From: Cylicocyclus nassatus | Taxonomy: Eukaryota; Nematoda; Chromadorea; Rhabditida; Strongylidae | DNA length: 64,000 nt | Direction of reading: 5' to 3' | Assembly: GCA_958299035.1 (NCBI GenBank) | Contig: CATQJL010000223.1 | Coordinates: 3,342,359 to 3,406,358 of the forward strand | Shown: positions 11,201 to 22,200 of the stretch, one piece after another | How the letters are laid out: each line of letters opens with the position of its first letter | Numbering within the stretch: the first letter of the stretch is position 1 | Made by a program: the position numbers and the translations under genes | The notes under the pieces: model-generated | The model's database searches: none | Told to the model about the DNA's origin: nothing | Seen by the model: the letters and a program-made list of their open reading frames with translations, nothing else

Positions 11201-12239
11201 CGTTTGTCTGGGATCTCTAATCATTAAGCTCACTCTCTAAACAGAACATCCTCTGTAACAGCTGTCTGCCCGAAAACTTACATATATGGTATCATCGTCA
11301 ACTCTCTCAATAACAAAACGCATAAGCCATGCTGTATAATCGTAATAGAACTCCAACTGTGCGTGTAAAGCTTTAGAATAGGTATGATTGGTTGGTGGTG
11401 GATCCGGACAAGCTGGAAAGCAAGAATATCAGGCGAAGAGGTTGCTCAGGCAAGGAAGGATAGGTGTAACCGGGTGAAGACTGTGTGGCAGAAGACATCA
11501 CATCATTCGACAAAGTGTACAAATGAAAATTACCCCTTAAGCTTGAGCTATAAAAAAGGAGATAAGCAGTGGAAGCTGTTGTTATCACTCATTGTAAATA
11601 GGTGTGGGGTGCATCAGGTCTCAGATGGTTTTTACATCGTTGGAGTACGGAGAAAATTCCAAGGACTTTATGGACCATTCCTGCGCACAGGACTCGGCAC
11701 GAGGTGGGTTTCCGAATATGCAAGAAATGAAATTCCACCTGACTTTCGCAGAATTTTGAAGTCCTCCTTGACCCAAAATCAAAAACGTCGACTGAAAAAA
11801 CTCTAGCTTGACTTTTTTCAGATCGCAGAATGATATCCCCTTTGCTTTTTGTCCCAAAAACGATATTCAGTTTGCTTATAAGTCACCTGTGCCGAGTCCT
11901 GCCTGCACGGGGTCTTGGATAGTTTTTGCAACGTTGTGACATAGAGAAATTATCAGAAAAACTTTCTCGACCCGCGCACAAACTATAAAATAGCCATAAC
12001 AAATCAAGGATGACCATTCTAACCAAGCATCACCGTCGCAGAGTCAAAATTTCGTGCTAGAATTGCTGCTTGACTGCTTCACACAACGGTCATTGCAAAG
12101 CTAATGACACGTAACACATTTCGTCATGCATGAAACCACAAATGGCGATTTACCTGGCCAAAGTGACCAGCCATCAGGCAGGATAACTCGTGCCTTATTG
12201 TCATCACACATGTCATGCCATTTAACAGATGTGTGCTCC
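5156..12239 (-). CDS. Prominin-like pentaspan membrane protein, paralog A (N-terminal half, eight exons)
   Basis: Eight minus-strand exons (12,154-12,239; 11,282-11,412; 11,168-11,236; 11,016-11,111; 10,808-10,964; 5,468-5,625; 5,295-5,414; 5,156-5,242) join in one frame to about 300 residues. In order they give an extracellular N-terminus with the motif FYYDYTAWLMRF, TM1 (start GYILFVVIASIV), a short basic cytoplasmic loop, TM2 (core AMVSFVFCFAMAAAG), then helical extracellular loop 1 with NLHCNF. This is the layout of the prominin (CD133) family, which organises cholesterol-rich membrane protrusions. Introns are mostly 45-56 nt, except one of about 0.74 kb and one of about 5.2 kb holding MITEs. 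Signal-peptide exon and TM3-TM5 were not found. Gene B, divergent, has matching exons. The family is assigned by resemblance to human prominin-1 topology and to gene B. Confidence 0.8.
5295..5414 (-). CDS. Paralog A exon 7 (loop 1 helix)
   Basis: Forty codons, phase 0 at both ends, with acceptor AATTTAG and donor GTAAGC. It begins ALEGQQQCRVSLEQM and contains the sequon NLS. The paralog B counterpart is 27,272-27,376. Confidence 0.8.
5468..5625 (-). CDS. Paralog A exon 6 (start of extracellular loop 1)
   Basis: 158 nt, identical in length and phase to paralog B exon 27,067-27,224. It opens IGNFVAGFVANLHCNF against IGSFVSAFGENLHCNF in B. The acceptor is TCTCTAG and the donor GTTTAC. The first two bases complete an Asp codon with the previous exon. 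Confidence 0.85.
6206..6561. mobile_element. TTAA-flanked MITE (piggyBac-type), copy 1
   Basis: About 350 bp with inverted termini AGGCACCGT...ACGGTGCCT, flanked on both sides by TTAA. A second copy in the opposite orientation is at 45,358-45,704 with shared interior blocks such as GAAAACCACGAAAA and GGGGCCCC. TTAA duplication is the mark of piggyBac-superfamily elements. There is no transposase. ORFs across it are incidental. Confidence 0.8.
7819..8243. mobile_element. Foldback element of the 450-bp family (approximate ends)
   Basis: Inverted arms share AACGCTGATTTCAAATCTGCC on the left and its near-complement GGCAGATTTGGAATCAG on the right. The same arm motif occurs at 8,934-9,383, 43,915-44,372, 53,850-54,265, 55,262-55,705 and 61,433-61,893. 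No coding capacity. Confidence 0.6.
8934..9383. mobile_element. Foldback element of the 450-bp family
   Basis: About 450 bp. The left end CAAGGAACTGGTCAGAA pairs with the right end TTCTGACCACTCCCTTG, and the arms continue inward through GATGCAGCATGAAACACTGA-like sequence. It is non-coding. Confidence 0.65.
9860..10100. repeat. GC-rich CTCCGGAG repeat, copy 1
   Basis: A dense run of GCTCCGGAG/CTCCGGGG motifs and a homopolymer C tract (about 10,021-10,035) that ends near TCGACTGTCTGAGA. A related copy in opposite orientation occupies about 42,825-43,225. Several overlapping ORFs on both strands are by-products of the GC-rich composition. Confidence 0.6.
10518..10717. mobile_element. 200-bp TA-flanked MITE
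   Basis: Inverted termini CCCTATTTTCAGGTGTATAA and its complement run for more than 30 bp. TA dinucleotides flank both sides (10,516-10,517 and 10,718-10,719). The layout is Tc1/mariner-like. It lies about 90 bp past the TM2 exon of paralog A, inside the large intron, and its TTTTCAG could act as a decoy splice site. Confidence 0.8.
10808..10964 (-). CDS. Paralog A exon 5 (TM2)
   Basis: 157 nt, the same length and end phase as paralog B exon 26,864-27,020. It starts RMPTKRKIGTAM and encodes a hydrophobic helix, then YLPKQVNKSMK, matching LPKQINVTSK in B. The acceptor is TTGTTTAG and the donor GTACGT. Confidence 0.88.
11016..11111 (-). CDS. Paralog A exon 4 (TM1)
   Basis: Thirty-two codons encoding a 25-residue hydrophobic segment starting GYILFVVIASIV, ending in the basic CGKRRK. 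The acceptor is TGTTTCAG and the donor GTGTGG. The counterpart in B is 23,401-23,499. Confidence 0.85.
11168..11236 (-). CDS. Paralog A exon 3
   Basis: Twenty-three codons (RVSLMIRDPRQTS..., ending DVFKN), phase 0 at both ends, acceptor TGTTTAG and donor GTTCGT. B exon 23,287-23,349 ends DIFGN at the same place before TM1. Confidence 0.75.
11282..11412 (-). CDS. Paralog A exon 2 (extracellular N-terminus)
   Basis: 131 nt with acceptor CTTTCCAG and donor GTAAGT. It encodes a Cys-Pro-rich start (CPDPPPTNHTYS) and then LEFYYDYTAWLMRFVIERV, aligned with LKYYYEYSSQFMKFIVSKI in B. NHT is a potential glycosylation sequon. Confidence 0.85.
12154..12239 (-). CDS. Paralog A exon 1 of those found (extracellular N-terminus)
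   Basis: 86 nt, acceptor CATCTCCAG and donor GTAAAT. It reads EHTSVKWHDMCDDN... to PDGWSLWP, and its final single base completes an Ala codon with exon 2. It starts with a one-base remainder, so a further upstream exon, expected to carry the signal peptide, is missing. Support is splice sites and phase only. Confidence 0.6.
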
Positions 12240-12456
12240 CTGGAGATGGTCCATCATCTACTGCGATAGGATCTCAGGCAATCGCTCGTTATCGCTTATG
12301 GATCTGGTCTAATTAACGAATTTTGTCTGAATAGTTCTGTATGTTGTGGTAGTGCCCGATAAGCCATAATTCTTTCGGGCTTTGCAGTCCTTTCTGAAAT
12401 AATTGCGAATATTTTTGCTCAATCTGGTCTTTTTTGGATTTCCTTTTTCTAATCTA

Positions 12457-13070
12457 TTAGGTCGGTGTACTATAGTTGTAACGAACAGAAATTTTCTCCG
12501 AATGAACGAATATCGAATAATCAATTCACAAAAATTTTTCGAATGAATGAATATCGAATAATTGATTTCGAAAAAAATTCGAACGAATGAATATCGAGTA
12601 TTTGATTTTCGAAAATTCTTCGAATGAACCAATATTGTTCGATTTTCGATTTTCATTTTATTCGAATTTGAATATTCGAATATTGGCACATTCCAAAACT
12701 CGAATGAACGAATACTTGAATAACCGAACTTGATCGAATATATTCGATTTTTTCGAACAAATGTTCGAATATTATTCGAATATTTGAACGCAATATTCGA
12801 ATATTCGAATATTCGAATAACTATCTTTTGAAACTACTCGAATGAACGAGTATTCGAATACCTTGATTTGAAACTCGTCGAATGAACGAATATTCGAATA
12901 AGTCATTTTTCGAAATCGTCGAATGAACGAATTATTCGAATATAGGCCTTTCTCATTTATTCGACTATTCGAATAATCGAATAAATAAACTTTCTCAAAT
13001 ATTCGACTATTCGAATATTCAAATAGTCGAATATTTCGAATAAACTATTCGAACACGAATATTCGGTGCT
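12457..13070. repeat. TTCGAA/AATATTCG low-complexity block
   Basis: About 600 bp of irregular repetition of CGAATGAACGAATATTCGAA-type words. The word TTCGAA is itself palindromic, so the block is nearly self-complementary throughout. It lies in the interval between the two prominin-like gene heads. No ORF across it is credible. Confidence 0.85.
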
Positions 13071-14694
13071 AACTATACGGTGTACTCGTTCTGTTTTTGT
13101 TTTTACACGTATCAAAGGATCAAAACAGTTAAAATGGCAAAGAATAATCAAACGCAAGATTTTTCTCTTAGCAACTATCTTTTTTGACGTGTTTGCTTGG
13201 ATGATTGTCGAGAAAATCCAAAAAGACAAAAAAAAACAGAAATAAAGTTACAAAAAAGCACTTTTGAACCAACTTTTTGGTCTCTGGATTTCTTTTCATT
13301 CATTTCGACATAGCTAATTTCTCTCGGCTTTTGTTGTCTACTACCCATAGAAATGAGCTGAATTTTTTGATCAATTCCAATAGTGTTGAGCGCATGAAAA
13401 ATAGCCGTACATAAAGACTCTTGCTGTTTTTTCAAAATCTGCCTATCAAAGGTCAGCTGTCAGTATGTCGGTGGTAAGCAGTTGTCTTAGAGGTCACACG
13501 AACACTAATACCGATGTGCTCGCAGAATCGTAAACAATCATCAGTCTATGAAATCCCTTTGCCAGCTGCGATCGCTACTGCTCTGTAGTTAGCATATTCT
13601 TCATAAGCATTACTGTAGTTTTAGAAAGTTTTCCTGCAAAAAAATCATTTCAATACCGCGTAGTGTACATTTTTTGTGTATGTTAAGCTCCCATGTTCAA
13701 AGCTAACGCAAACAAAAAATTTTTTGAAATTATCCGGTTGGTTTGAAACACTACAGAATTCTTTACATTCTGTAGTAGAAAACTTTACGAAAAAGTACTT
13801 GATTAATTTGGACATATCCTCGTGAAACAAAATAAAATGAAAATAAAATCAGCTCCTCTATCTCAAATTCTCAATTTCCTCGTATTTTTCATGCCTAAAC
13901 TATTTCTGGTCCCAGATGTTTTCCAAACGAACGCCTTCGTATGAAGGTATCGCTTGTTGTCCGCAAAATTGCATTTTCGTGTGAGAGAGCATCCTCGGAG
14001 ATCCAACCATATGAGGATAACTAGCTTCTCAGCACGCCTGGGAAGATCCACTTCTCTTCAGTGATCTCTGCTCTTTTGGGATTTCTTGAGGTCCTGAGAA
14101 TACCACGAGAATTTAGTAATTTAGTACACTTGAAAAGCATAAAGGCTTTCCTGCCTTCTCTTTTGATAAATTACTTATTTTTTGAGTTGTATGAATTATA
14201 CAGGCTTGTCATATGCTGAGTTTAAAAACTTTACTGTAAAATATTTGGCATTCTTATTCTACCCACTTTCTTTTTCATTCCGCCATATCATTCATTGATG
14301 GAGCACAAAGGGCTAGGTCAATCCCGAACCGCCATCGCGTCATCCATTGAGAATGTTGGCCTCATAAAACTTATTACCCACAGGTGGCCTATCGAACTCG
14401 ATTAAGCCCTGCAGTATTGCGTTATCTTTCCTAAATAGGAGCCCCTTTCTTCCTTTATTCCAGGCCGAGATGTCATCTATGGCCTTTTGAATTGTTATCG
14501 ATGCCTAGTTAAGTATGAGATGTAAGACAACAACTAGGCATTGGGCTAATGCCGAATTTGGTCATCTGATCATTCACATCGTTGCCTTTTGTCCATTTAT
14601 GTGGTATTTGCAAATGATGTATTGTCATTTCACCTCATCGTTGTTCAGCGAATGACAAACAAGCTATGCCCTCGATCCATTACAACTTGAACGA
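13071..14694. other. Interval between the divergent gene heads
   Basis: AT-rich sequence without convincing exons. Short ORFs on the minus strand here lack splice support or resemblance. The 5' ends and promoters of both prominin-like genes are expected between about 12.3 and 19 kb, but no core promoter motif stands out. Confidence 0.4.
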
Positions 14695-14765
14695 ATGGTT
14701 GAGTCGTTCCATTTCCTTCTTTGGCTCCTGCTCATTTTGGTTTATTCTGACCGTTTGACGTTCGT
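14695..14765 (+). CDS. Candidate signal-peptide exon of paralog B
   Basis: An ATG opens a strongly hydrophobic start (MVESFHFLLWLLLILVYS) that looks like a cleavable signal sequence. A possible donor (AC|GTTCGT, last exon base about 14,762) leaves two bases that would join in phase to the T at 19,069. Exact end, use and link to paralog B are inference. The same frame remains open to 14,988. Confidence 0.3.
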
Positions 14766-14988
14766 CCTCTACGCGTTAAATGTCAAACTGTTATTTAAGG
14801 TTCCATCCTTGTATCTGATCACGAAAGATAATTATTATAAGGTTCACCTCCACAGTCGCCTGCCTCGAATCTACATATATATAAAAATATATAAATCATT
14901 TGGCATGTCACACAAAACAGCAGTGAACTCTTTCCCTTCGATTCTGCAAGACATCGACATAATGTGTAGAGCTCTTGTAGTCCTGTAA

Positions 14989-17900
14989 TTTGCCGCTTAT
15001 ATTCTTTCCTTAGAGGATTATCTCTTCCTGCTGAGCTGCTGAAGTTACCAAATCCAATTAGCTGTGGAACCCCGCAGTGGTGAAAGTTCTAATTACTCGC
15101 AACCCTTACCCTCATTAACCTTCCATAAGTGCACGTTTTCCCAATGGAGCAGTTGTCAATCCTTTGTTCGCGCAATAGTCATCAAATGAGGTTTTTTCGA
15201 TGTTCTGGGTAATAATCACCGCGCAGTCGTTGAAATCTCCGTACTCGAGCAGGTTCCTTGTGCTTGCATTTTTTTGTTTCGTTTCTGCATTCAAACATTC
15301 TTTTCCCCGCTTTTGAAAGTGCAGGCGGTGCTGAGGTCCACTGCATATCTCGGCCCGCGCCATTGTTCTAGGTTGGAGAGGTTCGTGGCCTGCAGTAAGT
15401 GTATTCTTAAGCCGTGCATCTTCTCTGAATGCTATTTTAATCATTTCGTTACCATTATTATGAATAATGTGTCTTTTCCGAGACAACTGTCACTTATTGT
15501 GCTTACGTAAATCATATTGTGTAACGTTCTGACACTTCGCCAGAATTCGGTCATCCCATTCAGACAGGTGTCAGAATACTCATACTGCAGTTTTCTTTAC
15601 GATTTTTTCGCCTGCAACTTTGTGAGTTTGCTCTCTCAATTTTGATAAAAAATTTTTATTGACCTGCTTTTCTACTAGTTATCTATTTATACGAAATATT
15701 CATGATGAACTTTGTCTATCGCTCTTGATAAATTTGAAGGACTGGATATTTTGAAAATTCTGTAATGCTATCGAGATTACTTACATTACTTTTACTTTCT
15801 CAGTGGTATGTTTACCTGCGCATATACTCACACTTAGCCGCCTGGGATCGTAGTGCCAAAACATTTCATGGAATAATGGCACATATTGACATTAAGCGTG
15901 GTTGTTGACCTGCAGAGGATATGCTATTTGCTTGGCGACACCCTCAAACAATCCCGAGCATGGTTGAAGACGTTATAGTCAAGACACCGGCATTAGCGTA
16001 GTGTCTGAGCAATTCCTTGGTTATACTAAATTTGTTCCACAATGAGAATTTGCCAACCCAGTTTCAACATTCATCGGACTGTTTCTATATCTTTTTACTC
16101 CCCTATCAAGAGCTCTCTTTGATTACTATAAGACTATAAAACGTATCTGAGATACCCTGATAGCTGCCTTATGAAGTTATCCTGAAACCTTGTAAATTAG
16201 ATCTCTTACCAGTTTGCCAAGTACTCTAAGTACTCATCAAATTCATCATTGTAAGTACTGCGAAATGTTAACTGCGGTGTTAAAAGCAATAAAAATCTTA
16301 GGAATCATGAAATTTGGCCAACAACTTCTTTAGAAAAAACACTCCAACAGTTTTTCGATTGTGTATGAAACTATAACTTTTAGCAATTGCAGAAACTACG
16401 TAAATTTGAATTATAATTTAAGCTTCGTTAAAAGCGGAAGATTCCAAGATCTTTGCTCCAAGAACATCTCAGAACAGACAACAATATTCTTTCTAAGGAT
16501 AGCATCGAGTAGATATTAATTGGCCTACATCATCTGATCAAGTCCCTCACTAGCCTCAAAATTGCTTGTTGTCGTCTAGCTTAGTTTTGGAACGAAATTC
16601 AAATTGAGTTTATGGTCGATTTTTCTCATTTTTCAATGTGTAAATTTTTTTCAACAATTTAGCGTCGATAATGTGCGGAATGAAAATAATCTAGGTCAGT
16701 GGCTTTTGTCCTACGGACAAAAACAAAACTGATCGACATAATGGATGGAAAAGTGAGGTTCATTGCGTTAGCAGGAAGTGCTGGATCATTTTACATCACA
16801 AATGGAACGTAAAACATTTGTAGTTGATATAAAAGACTTTCGTAGAAGTTATAATGCATTTACCTTGTTTATCTTCTATCTTTATTTTTATTTTGAACGA
16901 TTGGCTTTTTTTCAAATCATATAAGAGATGACTTTCGCCTCCTTTAGTCCTGTAACTTCAGCAACTTCTCAATAATTTGCTTCTATCCTTGTACCATATT
17001 TTGTCCCAGCTTCGCAGGAAGGATCAACCTGTCAACTTGCCAAATTTTGACATGTCGTCTACATGTTCAACAGGTTTTACCAAAAGTTTGTGTTACCCTA
17101 CTTTGCGGTGTAAGTTCGATCTGTTTTTCAAATAATTTGACCTCATTTCGTTCAAAAAGTTTCAAAGTGAACATTGTCATGATACATAGACATGCTATCA
17201 TCGATGAAGAGATTAGACTTGCTTAGGATAGAGAAGTGCGCTATGATTCCGTCATTTAAAAGACGAATGAGCAGCAGCAAGGAACTCAAGCTATCATTTA
17301 CAGTCTTTTCGGCTAAATTCGCATGGCGAAAAGGGTTTTAAGAGAAATAATTTTTGAATCACTGCTGAAAGCAAGAAAGATTTTCTAGAATAGGTTCGTG
17401 ATTGTTTTGTGCTTAAGTAAAACACTTAAACAGCTTAGAAATGACCACACATTCTCTTTTATCTCACTGGAAAGGATTTCGAAAAAACATGTCAAAATGG
17501 ACCAAAACATGTCAATTTTTTCGTGACACGTGGCAAGGAGGCAATCCTCGTAGAATCTATGAATAATTATTCTTGGACTAAAGAACGTATAATATGAGAG
17601 CCTTTTGAAAAAAAAGGGTTCGGATAACGGAAAAGTATCGTTTACTTTATTCGAACGGAAGAGGGGAGAGGAGCGAATATTGCAGACAAAATGAATACAT
17701 TTGGAAGATAGGCGACATGAAACTCTTGTTAGAATTTGTCAAAATTGTAGCGGACATGTGGATGTTTTTTGACACGTGGCACGACTCAGACACTTCTTTT
17801 CTACGAAGTTGGGACTAAATGTGGTCGCAAAAATAAAACTATTTTTTCCAAAAAAAAACGGTTCGATAGCGAAAAATTGCTCCTGTCTTTTCATTGTCTG

Positions 17901-19068
17901 TTTAAAGTCACTTCGAAAAAAAATTACTCAAAATGGCTTCATTAGTCTGACTCACACAAGCAGTGTGCTTTCCCAATTCAAAACTTTTATAAAACCCATA
18001 AAATCGATAGTATCATGTGTGACAACTTGTTTTTGCATATTTTAGAGCTATTTTGGACCGCCTTTCTTGTAAAGGTCCGCTAAAATTCAAACGTCGAATG
18101 TTTCGGAAACCTTAATTAACGTAACGTCTTTTTGGGAACTTTTTTGTCGCCTACCTCCCGCGGAAAATATCCGTAGGAATCACCATTGCTAAAAGTTTGT
18201 GAAAGCAAATCGAAAACGTATGCGCTGGTTTTTTTTTCGGGAAAAACCCGTAAGAAAGCAAGCACTCATTGTACAGCCTAACGCTAGGAGCCGCTAAGTT
18301 TTCTAACTTCCCTCATAACTATTCTCCTTTTCAATGTAGCGCTCCCAATTTTTGCTTGATATAGTTTGTGATGTAAGCTACAAGACTTCATAAAAGTTCG
18401 ATTTTGATAACACAGCAGAAAAAACCTCGCAATCTAACGGCTGAAATTCACTGTCTTGCACGTTGGAGTAGAAAAGAAGTTGTGAAAGTACTGAACTTAT
18501 CGAGGTAAAATTGCAGGCGGCGTGTTGCTAGAGGTTGAGTTGTTGAACTCAACAGGAAAGTCTTTGACTCGAAGTGGCTTACCCTCGCAAAATGTAAACC
18601 AATGACCGGCTAATTGCTGACAATTAATCAACATCATTTGTTTATATATTCATTGAACGAAGTTACAAGCATTGGTTTGGCCTTAAATGCCACTGAATTT
18701 GGTTGCTTATTGCAAAACTGAGGCGGCAGAGTAGCTTTAAAACTGTTCCCATCAATTTTTCATGTATAATGAATATCTCAGACATTCAGACAATTTACTT
18801 TGAAACAAAATCGCATTTTTAGTATTACGACTTTTTAATGACCACTGCAGACATTTGAACACATTGTAAAACTACTTGAACTCCCACTCTGAAGCTTTAC
18901 TTTTGGTGTTTTAGCGATCAAAAACTGCCGCGCGTACAGATTACCAAACGTCTGTAATGAAACATCCGCTATATTGGGAGTCGTCATATCATTATTGTTG
19001 TCATTAACCAAAACAAATAAATGATTTGTCTGATTTGGTTGAGTTTATTTTCATATGGCAGCTTCTAG
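14989..19068. other. Long non-coding stretch upstream of paralog B exon
   Basis: AT-rich, with few ORFs. A 123-codon minus ORF at 15,115-15,486 begins at TTG and shows no motif. Two overlapping plus ORFs at 15,274-15,510 and 17,776-18,045 also lack support. I see no repeat with clear termini. It is probably a long first intron or promoter-proximal sequence of paralog B. Confidence 0.4.
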
Positions 19069-19249
19069 TGGTCAGTTCTCACATGTGTGCTATGTCCATG
19101 CTTCTAATTTCAAAACAGACTGTATTGTCCCTGAAGCAACGAATTACTCGCGAGATGTTTTTTCTCACAAATCATTAAAGTACTACTACGAATATTCATC
19201 ACAGTTTATGAAATTTATTGTCAGCAAAATAAGCGACGAAGGTGTCCAG
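19069..19249 (+). CDS. Paralog B exon A (extracellular N-terminus)
   Basis: Ends phase 0 at donor GTTAGA. The acceptor is either CTTCTAG (start 19,069) or GTCAG (start 19,076). It encodes SHVCYVHASNFKTDC and then LKYYYEYSSQFMKFIV, matching paralog A exon 11,282-11,412. An in-frame ATG at 19,055 exists, but no signal sequence follows it. Confidence 0.75.
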
Positions 19250-22200
19250 GTTAGATTTCATTTTTTGTAGCAGGTTAGTGCATTGTTTGCTCGTAAGTGC
19301 AAAGATGATCACCTATAGGCTCTCACTCAAAAATTCTCGTCTTCCCACTGCTAACTTGGAAAAGCATACAAAGTCTGATTGTGAGAAGGAAAGAGTACTT
19401 GAGCTCAGTTAAATAGTACAGTGCAAACGGTGGTAGGAAAGTAACTTGAGGGTCAGGCTTATATGCGATTATATCGTCTCGCGATTCTCGGCATGTAATG
19501 TTACGAAATCATGTAGGACGACCTTGTATTTCGGTTGTTAGTTTTCCGACGCGACTAAAAACGAATAACTGCCACAACCGATAGACAAGATGATCAGCAA
19601 GCAATGGGTTCGTAACAATTTATCTTATTCGGAGAATCGCGAGTCGATAGAATCATGTGATGTATGCCCGGCCCTTTATCCGCATCGTGAACATTCCGCC
19701 TAGGGAAAGCGCAAATTAGAAGGAACTACATATTTTGAAGCTCTAAGGTTGGAATTCACGCTGTCTATCCGCACTCACGTTCTTAGGTACATCCATAGCT
19801 TACTTAATACACTTAGGCGCTTATAAGAGAGGGTCACGACGTTGAAGTGGCCGATCACCACAAGATCCGTACCCTTATAAAACTCGCAAAACTCCGCGAT
19901 TAAGTCGGGACTCGAACTTTCGTTGCTCAGCACGAAGTGCCTACTATTAGACTACTAGGCTAAAGAACCACTGTCGTCGATTTGCCGCAATTGCTCAGTG
20001 TATCCCCGTAATCAAGATCTCACATTTCAAGACACGTGGAGAGGCGTTAGGCTTGCCTGTGAGGTGCCTAGCAGTGGCGGTCCCGGGATTTCGGTACCGA
20101 GGGAGAGGGAGGGGGACGTGGCAAAATTTTTTTTCCAAGGAAAGTTGCGTGGCGTTAGCCCCGCACCCTGAAAATTTTTTTGGGGTGCATCTCAAAATTT
20201 TTGCGGGTCTATAGCCCCTAAAATCTAGAAAGAAGCGCCCGAAAAAGAATTTTTAAAAATTTCTAAAAATTATTTTGATTATTTACAAAGATAAACAAGT
20301 TACTTGCACATTTTTATAACCCATGTAAGTAAGTTTCACTCCCCCCCCTCGATCCGCCACTGGTGCCTAGCCATAATAAATCCTAAAGATGCTTAAAGAA
20401 GTAGCAGGATAAAACATGGACATAAACAGTAATCCAACAACCTGTTTCCCTCCCCTCACCCCATATTTTGATATGCTATTCTAGTTGATAAAATTCAAAA
20501 GTCTTTTGGTATTCAAAATTTTTCGAATGGGCTATATCTATAACTTGCAAAAAAAAATTTACTTGAAATTAACCATTATTTTATGAAAATAAACTGGTAA
20601 ACAGTAGTAAACAGTAGTAGTAAACAAAGTCTACTGGTCATTCGTAGATCGACTGTTAGTAATTCAAAACACCTCTAAATAATCTAAGATATTTCGAAAA
20701 TTTTTTTCGAGGTTTCTGTTGACACAATAAAAAAGAAATAATTCAAAAAACGCTCCCTTTTATCACTGCTTTTTTGCTAAGAAAGTTCAACTCAACCTGA
20801 GATTTTCGCTCTTCTTCCGTATATGCGCACCGTAATAATCTTACATATAAAACTGAATGGTGTCTGTATGTATGTCAGTACGTATGTGCAGAATAGAAAT
20901 TTTTATTTCTGGACCAATTTGGACCAAACTTGGCACACACACAGTTCGGGGCGGGGAGCGTGTCATACGGTTGTTTCATACTGCAGTCGCTGCAGCAACG
21001 ACAGTCGATTGATCGATATCTTTTGCCCGCCCCAATATGACTGCAACTGCTGCAGTGACTGTAGTATGAAACAACTCATAGGCTACTTTTCGTCGTCGAT
21101 CGATATCGATTTTTTGCAGAGTTCACCCACGGGGCTGAGAGTTGGCACAGGGGGGGGGGGGTAGTGGGCATGCTGATTTCGAAAACAACGGAACGGGAAA
21201 AGAATTGTAGAAGTGGGCACAAGAAAAGGCTGTACAGGGATAGGGAAGGGACCTTTATTACAGTTTTTGACAGGGCCGAGCGGAGCCGGTGCAAGCTAGT
21301 CCTCATTAAAAACGGACAGCATGTTCATGACTGCACTGCCAAATGAACTAAGTGGTGATTTTCAAGCAGTTCAATAAGTTTAGTCCACACATCTACTGTA
21401 ACCCCATCGCATAGTCTTGCAGTAGAAAAGAATTAGTAAGTGTCTAACAATGGCGGACCGAAGGGGAGGCTCCCCCTCCCCCCGAGAATGGGTCACGAAA
21501 TTTTTGAAATTCTCTTACTGGGTTATAAAAATGTGCAAATGACTTGTTTGTTCTTGGAAATAATAAAATTATCTTTTAAAATTTTTTAAGAATTCGAATT
21601 AGCCTTGTAAAAGAATTTTTTGGAGGCGTGGCTGCTGACACGCACCCTTTTCCTATAATTTAGGGGTATGGGTCAGCAAAAAATGTTAAGAAGCAGCCCA
21701 AAAAATTGTCGGAGTGACCAACGCCACACACCTTCACTTGAAAATTTGGTAGTCCCCCCCCCCCTCCCCGACGGAAATCCTGCGCCCGTCACTGGTAACT
21801 AAATACTTGGCTAAACTTCCTCTGGAAAAAGTTCTCGGTGAGATTATCCATCTACCTCGTAAATCCACCGAAACCCCTTTTTAAATGGTATTTTCAAGCG
21901 GCTATGATATCCTGATTAACGTGCGGAATTACCCCACGAAGCCATGTTTCATTTAATCCCGTGATTTTGGGTAGTCTACCGTATCTCTTCTCCGCTATGC
22001 ACCGCTGTAGTGAAAAACGCGCAATGTGATCGTAATCAACACACCGCGCAACACCAGTGAGCCAATTAATGAATCTGTTATGTGACTTTGGCTTTCACCA
22101 TCCTACAGTAACCCTGCTCTATCTCTCCGCGGTGAAAAATGATTATCATATCCGAATTAGCACAGCGAATAACCACGCCAGACCAAGTTTCAGTCATCTG

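Noticed and set aside
11384..11806. 140-codon plus-strand ORF
   Set aside because: It overlaps exon 2 of paralog A on the opposite strand and shows no motif or splice support.
15115..15486. 123-codon minus ORF as a gene between the prominin heads
   Set aside because: It begins at TTG, has no recognised motif, and has neither splice nor paralog support.
19021..19068. ATG with hydrophobic MICLIWLSLFSYG as signal peptide for paralog B
   Set aside because: It reaches a stop at 19,066 in a frame different from exon A, and no splice site can reconcile them over so short a distance.
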